Source of the DNA: Dehalococcoidia bacterium UBA1332
GTDB lineage: Bacteria > Chloroflexota > Dehalococcoidia > Lucifugimonadales > Lucifugimonadaceae
DNA length: 10,880 nucleotides
Assembly (NCBI GenBank): GCA_002306745.1
Contig: DBSW01000008.1
Location: forward strand, 1-10,880
Reading direction: 5' to 3'
Below are positions 6,944 to 10,880 of the stretch, in pieces. The notes beneath the pieces are model-generated. The model ran no database searches and was not told where the DNA came from. It saw nothing but the letters and a program-made list of their open reading frames with translations. The translations under genes and the position numbers were made by a program. The first letter of the stretch is position 1; each line of letters starts with the position of its first letter.

Positions 6944-7843
6944 TTGAAAATGGCCAAAACAGATAAATTGCCGAGGCGCGATTATTTTGCACCTCTTGAA
7001 AAAGGTTGGTATTACTTTCGTAAATATCCGATTATCCCGGTTTCTGTTTTTTTCCTTCTCGTTTTCGTAGCAGTATTCGCTCCAATGTTGGCTCCTTTCG
7101 ATCCAGCACAGGGAAGCATTCGTACAAGGCATATTCCACCTATCTGGTTAGAAGGTGGTAGTGCTCAGCATTTCTTTGGAACCGATTCTCTGGGGCGAGA
7201 TATGCTTAGCCGGGTAATGTATGGCGCTAGAATCGCATTAATGGTGGCTGTTAGCGTGCTTTTTGCAGGCGGCATACTTGGAACAATAATAGGTATGTTC
7301 GCCGGATACCTTGGGGGATTGGTCGATGAGATTGCTATGCGTACCGTGGATCTTCTTCTTGCAATGCCATTTCTTTTGGTGGCGCTTACGGTCGTAATTG
7401 TCTTCGGTCAAAGCCTTACACAGATGATCATATTGTTGATCCTATTCAGTTGGGACAATTTCGCGAGAGTAGTGCGCGCAGAGTCATTGAGGATTAGAAA
7501 TGACGCTTATGTAGACGCTGCACGAGTTGCTGGGGCGTCTGATATTAGGATCGTGTTCCGGCATATTTTGCCCGGAGTTTTCGGAGTTGTTCTTATTGTG
7601 GCTAGCCTTAGGGTAGGTCAGCTTATTCTCATAGAGGCCACACTTAGTTTCCTTGGTGCCGGTCTACCAAAAAGTGTCCCCGCATGGGGTGTGATGGTTG
7701 CCGACGGCCAGGACTGGATCACTACAGCTTGGTGGGTGGCTGCAGTCCCAGGCTTTATGATTTTCGTGGTTGTAATGAGCTTTAACTTTCTTGGAGACTG
7801 GCTGAGAGATTATTTCGATCCAAGGCTTCGACAGCGCGCATAA
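6944..7843 (+). CDS. ABC transporter permease, DppC/OppC type
   Basis: This 299-aa protein is the second membrane subunit of the importer. A basic cytoplasmic N-terminus (1-27) leads to helix 1 (about 30-50) and then the family signature HFFGTDSLGRDMLSRVMYG (76-94). Further helices lie near 97-122, 135-155, 157-172, 210-232 and 264-284. The EAA-type loop that docks the ATPase is YVDAARVAGASDIRIVFRHI (189-208) followed by LPG. The C-terminus ends in the usual GDWLRDYFDPRLR motif. I start it at TTG 6944, 7 bp after GGTGG at 6932-6936, and 2 bp after the DppB-type stop. ATG 6950 (two codons later) is possible but sits 13 bp from that site. A second sulfatase follows after 26 bp, where the DppD/DppF ATPase genes would usually be. 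Confidence 0.93.
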   Translation: MKMAKTDKLPRRDYFAPLEKGWYYFRKYPIIPVSVFFLLVFVAVFAPMLAPFDPAQGSIRTRHIPPIWLEGGSAQHFFGTDSLGRDMLSRVMYGARIALMVAVSVLFAGGILGTIIGMFAGYLGGLVDEIAMRTVDLLLAMPFLLVALTVVIVFGQSLTQMIILLILFSWDNFARVVRAESLRIRNDAYVDAARVAGASDIRIVFRHILPGVFGVVLIVASLRVGQLILIEATLSFLGAGLPKSVPAWGVMVADGQDWITTAWWVAAVPGFMIFVVVMSFNFLGDWLRDYFDPRLRQRA

Positions 7844-7869
7844 CCCGTAATACAGCTAGAGGTAATCAA

Positions 7870-9210
7870 ATGACCACAAGGCGCCCGAACATAGTTCTAA
7901 TCATGTCTGATGACCTCGGTTACGAGGTCATAGGTTGCAACGGTGGAACCTCTTACAGAACCCCTGTATTAGACGAAATGGCAGAAAATGGTGCCCGTTT
8001 CGAAAACGCCCATGTCCAGCCATTATGTACACCAACCCGTGTCCAGCTTATGACTGGAAAGTACAACTTCCGAAATTACATCGGATTCGGGCTGATGGCT
8101 CCGGATGAGAAAACTTTTGGCCACGTGTTTTCAGACGCTGGTTACAAGACATGTATATCTGGAAAATGGCAACTATATTCTTACAATCCTCCAGGGGTGA
8201 GACCGGAACTAAGAGGCAAAGGTCAAAAGATAGAAGATGCTGGTTTCGATGAATACTGTGTATGGCACGCTCATCATACGGAAGCTAAAGGATCACGATA
8301 TAAGGATCCGGTGATTTATGAGAATGGCTCATATCGTGATGATACGGACGGTCTATATGGCGATGACGTGTTTGCCGATTATGCCATTGACTTCATCGAG
8401 CGTAACAAAGACGAAGAATTCTTTGTGTATTTCCCGATGGCTTTGACACATGGACCATTCGAACCGACACCTGATGATTCTGCATTCGCAAGTTTTGAAC
8501 CACCGTCTAACTCCGAAGAAGCAAAGAGTGCCAAGACTTTTGGTGGAGTCCACAAGGGTGGTGATGTCGATGATCCAGAACTTTGGTACGGAAGTATGGT
8601 GGCATACCACGACAAGGTAATTGGACGCGTCAACCAGAAGCTGAATGAACTCGGTATTGCAGACAACACACTTGTGATTTACGTAGGTGACAATGGTGCT
8701 CCACAGGAAGTCTGCAATATAACGCACAATCATATGACTTCGTGTGGTGGCAAAGGTCTGACCTTAGACCGCGGTACGCATGTGCCGCTGATCTGCACCT
8801 GGCCTGGCACCATACCTGAGGGATCGACACCGACAGATTTGGTCGACTCGTCAGATTTTATGCCGACTATATTAGATGCTGCTGGTATATCTCCTCCGGA
8901 TGATTACGTTATGGATGGAAGATCTTTTCTGCCGCAACTAAAGGGAGAACAAGGTAACCCGCGTGAGTGGATGTTTTTTCACTTTGAGCCTATGAGTTCC
9001 AATACCGTCGGCATTCGAGATGATGCTAGGTTTATAAGGGACCACCGATGGAAACTTTATGATGATGGGCGTCTTTATGACCTAGATGCTGATCCTGAAG
9101 AAGAGAACACCATTCAATCGCAAAGTGATAACGCGGAACAGGCCACTGCAAGAAAACGACTCACTCCAGTTTTTGCGCAAATGAATAAAGAGACTCTTCC
9201 GGTTAATTAG
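7870..9210 (+). CDS. Type I (formylglycine-dependent) sulfatase, paralogue 2
   Basis: This 446-aa enzyme has the same fold and motifs as the sulfatase at 4650. They are D14/D15, C53-T-P-T-R57 with LMTG, K99, H194 in ALTHGPFEP, D274/N275 in GDNG and K295 in GGK. Q101 again replaces the catalytic His of the GKWH motif. It too lacks a signal peptide and should be cytoplasmic. AGAGG at 7858-7862 stands 7 bp before the ATG. The two paralogues agree almost completely over residues 1-104 and diverge in three places: residues 106-115, the loop 201-239 (about 6 residues longer here and rich in Ser, Gly and Asp), and the segment 373-386. These loops border sulfatase pockets, so they probably set different substrate or position preferences. 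DNA differences in the conserved half are mostly synonymous, pointing to an old duplication under purifying selection. The next gene follows after 33 bp. Confidence 0.93.
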   Translation: MTTRRPNIVLIMSDDLGYEVIGCNGGTSYRTPVLDEMAENGARFENAHVQPLCTPTRVQLMTGKYNFRNYIGFGLMAPDEKTFGHVFSDAGYKTCISGKWQLYSYNPPGVRPELRGKGQKIEDAGFDEYCVWHAHHTEAKGSRYKDPVIYENGSYRDDTDGLYGDDVFADYAIDFIERNKDEEFFVYFPMALTHGPFEPTPDDSAFASFEPPSNSEEAKSAKTFGGVHKGGDVDDPELWYGSMVAYHDKVIGRVNQKLNELGIADNTLVIYVGDNGAPQEVCNITHNHMTSCGGKGLTLDRGTHVPLICTWPGTIPEGSTPTDLVDSSDFMPTILDAAGISPPDDYVMDGRSFLPQLKGEQGNPREWMFFHFEPMSSNTVGIRDDARFIRDHRWKLYDDGRLYDLDADPEEENTIQSQSDNAEQATARKRLTPVFAQMNKETLPVN

Positions 9211-9243
9211 CGCAATCATCAATTCATGAAATGAGGGCTAGTC

Positions 9244-10880
9244 ATGAGCTCAAACGACCATGAAGAAAATAAATGGGGCAAATTAGAACTAGTTTCACCT
9301 CAGCAAATTGAAGCTGGAGAACTTGCGTGTATAACCCTTCGATACATCGCTGGAACTATCGGCGTGGCGCGTGGGGGCACCCTAACTATATGGACAGATT
9401 CTGATTCCGATTGGGCTAAACCACAGGTGGAAGATCCGGCTGCAGATGGCTATCTGAATCTTGTACCCCCGCCCGGGTGTGCTGCCTCAGTTCATATGCC
9501 TGATCACAAGTCTTTCGTAGTAACCCTCATGTCAGGCAAATTATCCGAGGGAGATTCCATCGATATCATCCTCGGAGACCGAAGTGGCGGTGGTGCAGGT
9601 TTACGCGCCCAGACCTTCTATGAACCTCGCCGTAATTTTCTTTGTGAAGTGAACCCTTCAGGATCTGGTCCTGATACTTGGACTCCTATGGGGGCTGAAA
9701 CAAAATCAGATAGCGTAAAAGCAGCCGAAGTTGGGCAGCAAGATACCAACTTATTAGTACTACAGGGTTCGTCAACAGGCAGTGCTACACCAGCAGTACT
9801 GCGAATTAGTGGTGGCGATGCTTCAGAGCTTTCAGCTATTGCACCTTCAGATATAGAACTTGGATCCGGTTTCGCCTTACAGCTTAAGGCTTCGGATATA
9901 TGGGGTAATCCTGCTGAAAAATATCGTGGAAAAATTGAAATAAAGGCTCCCGGCTTGGTTCTTCCGGGTGGGAATAGTCTGGAGTTTTCGGAAGAAGATG
10001 GAGGCGTGCATAGAATTGAAGGAGCGGTTTTCACGGAAGAGGGTGCTACTCGAATAGATATAGAAGATGCAGAAAACGGTCTTTTAGCTAGTAGCAACCA
10101 AATACGTATAAGTCAGAAACTTCCCACGCTAAAGCTTTTCTGGGGAGACCCTCATTCCGGTCAAATTGGTGACGCATCTAAGATCGGAGATTACTTCGCT
10201 TATGCAAGAGATGTGTCTGCATTAGATTTTGCCGGTTACCAGCGTAATGATTCAGCTCATTCCACTGATGAATATGAAGTTCAGCAAGTCGAAGAAAAGG
10301 CGTATCACGAGCCCGGAAGATTTGTACCGTTACCTGGTTACGAATGGTCTGGCGCAGTGGAGGTAGGAGGGCACCACAACGTTTATTTCGGTCGATTCGA
10401 CCGACCGATGAAACGTTGGAGAGGTGCGGATAAATTAGGCAGACCAGATGAGACAGATCTCCCGCACGTTAAAGACCTACATAACTACTATCGAGGGACT
10501 GACACTGTAATAACCCCACACGTAGGTGGGACTCATGCCAATTTGGAGTGGCATGATCCAACTTTGGAACCCGCGATCGAAGTGACTTCCACTCATGGCT
10601 CATTCGAATGGATTCTGAGGGAATCTATTGGTAAAGGTTATGAAATGGGTTTTGTTGGCGGCAATGATTGCCATACGGGTCGAGCTGGTGACGATAGACC
10701 TGGTTTCCAGGAACGTAGGTATTCGAAAGGTGGGTTGACTGGTATTTATGCCGATCAACTGACATTGAAGAGCATTTTAGAAGCAATGAAAGCGAAACGG
10801 GTATATGCGACGACGGGTGCGCGCATAAGGGCTGGAGTAACGGTGGATGGCCATTTTATAGGTGAAAAATATTCTTGCGG
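9244..10880 (+). CDS. DUF3604 / PHP-like putative metal-dependent hydrolase (5' part, runs off window)
   Basis: At least 545 codons are present with no stop; the 3' end lies beyond the window. GAGGG at 9233-9237 stands 6 bp before the ATG. There is no signal peptide or lipobox. Two beta-rich, Ig-like regions appear first (about 12-130 and 183-290). The DUF3604 core begins near 296 with LKLFWGDPHSGQIGD, the family's GDLH-type opening. Likely metal ligands are H304, D310, H377/H378 (GGHHNVYF), H426 (TPHVGG), E446, H451 (STHGSFEW), D475 and H477 (GGNDCHTGR). GLTGIYADQLTLKSILEAM (497-515) and RVYATTGARI (519-528) close the recognised part and are close to the family consensus. DUF3604 resembles PHP-type metal hydrolases, but its reaction is not known to me. 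Position directly after a sulfatase, probably in the same transcript, suggests a role in breaking down the same imported compound. Confidence 0.85.
   Translation, partial: MSSNDHEENKWGKLELVSPQQIEAGELACITLRYIAGTIGVARGGTLTIWTDSDSDWAKPQVEDPAADGYLNLVPPPGCAASVHMPDHKSFVVTLMSGKLSEGDSIDIILGDRSGGGAGLRAQTFYEPRRNFLCEVNPSGSGPDTWTPMGAETKSDSVKAAEVGQQDTNLLVLQGSSTGSATPAVLRISGGDASELSAIAPSDIELGSGFALQLKASDIWGNPAEKYRGKIEIKAPGLVLPGGNSLEFSEEDGGVHRIEGAVFTEEGATRIDIEDAENGLLASSNQIRISQKLPTLKLFWGDPHSGQIGDASKIGDYFAYARDVSALDFAGYQRNDSAHSTDEYEVQQVEEKAYHEPGRFVPLPGYEWSGAVEVGGHHNVYFGRFDRPMKRWRGADKLGRPDETDLPHVKDLHNYYRGTDTVITPHVGGTHANLEWHDPTLEPAIEVTSTHGSFEWILRESIGKGYEMGFVGGNDCHTGRAGDDRPGFQERRYSKGGLTGIYADQLTLKSILEAMKAKRVYATTGARIRAGVTVDGHFIGEKYSC

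Noticed and set aside
8353..8733. Open frame of 126 codons on the minus strand
   Set aside because: It is antisense to the second sulfatase in a region containing conserved sulfatase motifs; the product looks like random antisense sequence.
9618..10097. Open frame of 159 codons on the minus strand
   Set aside because: It lies wholly opposite the DUF3604 gene, which shows clear family motifs. The minus-strand product is Ser/Pro-rich, low-complexity, and has no recognisable domain.
1..10880. tRNA/rRNA genes, CRISPR arrays, insertion sequences, phage or attachment sites
   Set aside because: Looked for and not seen: coding is nearly continuous, no gap outside genes exceeds about 250 bp, and no spaced identical repeats or transposase motifs occur.

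Overview
The window looks like part of a bacterial genome of the phylum Chloroflexota, most likely a marine SAR202-type lineage. Three observations suggest this. The solute-binding lipoprotein carries a long Val/Glu/Lys (VEKE-type) linker after its lipidated cysteine, as is common in Chloroflexota lipoproteins. An enolase-superfamily dehydratase, a phytanoyl-CoA-dioxygenase-like gene, sulfatases and a DUF3604 protein occur together, which recalls the catabolic gene content I know from SAR202 genomes. By eye, base composition is moderate, in the mid-40s % G+C. The assignment is an inference; no marker gene is present. All genes are on the + strand, and no RNA genes, insertion sequences or CRISPR arrays were seen.

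Left block (4-2355): a complete mandelate-racemase/galactonate-dehydratase-like enzyme, an unrecognised 99-aa protein, and an Fe(II)/2-oxoglutarate oxygenase of the PhyH family. They are packed with a 20-bp gap and then an 8-bp overlap, so they look like one transcription unit whose promoter lies outside the window.

A 251-bp AT-rich gap (2356-2606) follows, with a candidate promoter just before the next gene.

Right block (2607-10880): a family-5 solute-binding lipoprotein; a strong 15-bp hairpin; a sulfatase; two Dpp/Opp-type ABC permeases; a second sulfatase that is a clear paralogue of the first; and the 5' part (545 codons) of a large DUF3604/PHP-like putative metal-dependent hydrolase that runs off the window. 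The two ABC ATPase genes needed to complete the transporter are not in the window.

Working model (inference): the lipoprotein and permeases import a sulfated or sulfate-ester-containing organic compound. Two cytoplasmic sulfatases with different substrate loops but almost identical active-site halves remove sulfate. The DUF3604 protein, the sugar-acid dehydratase and the dioxygenase act on the carbon skeleton. The sulfatases lack export signals and sit on both sides of the permease pair, which is the most suggestive feature of the locus. Both also have Gln where the well-studied sulfatases have a catalytic His.
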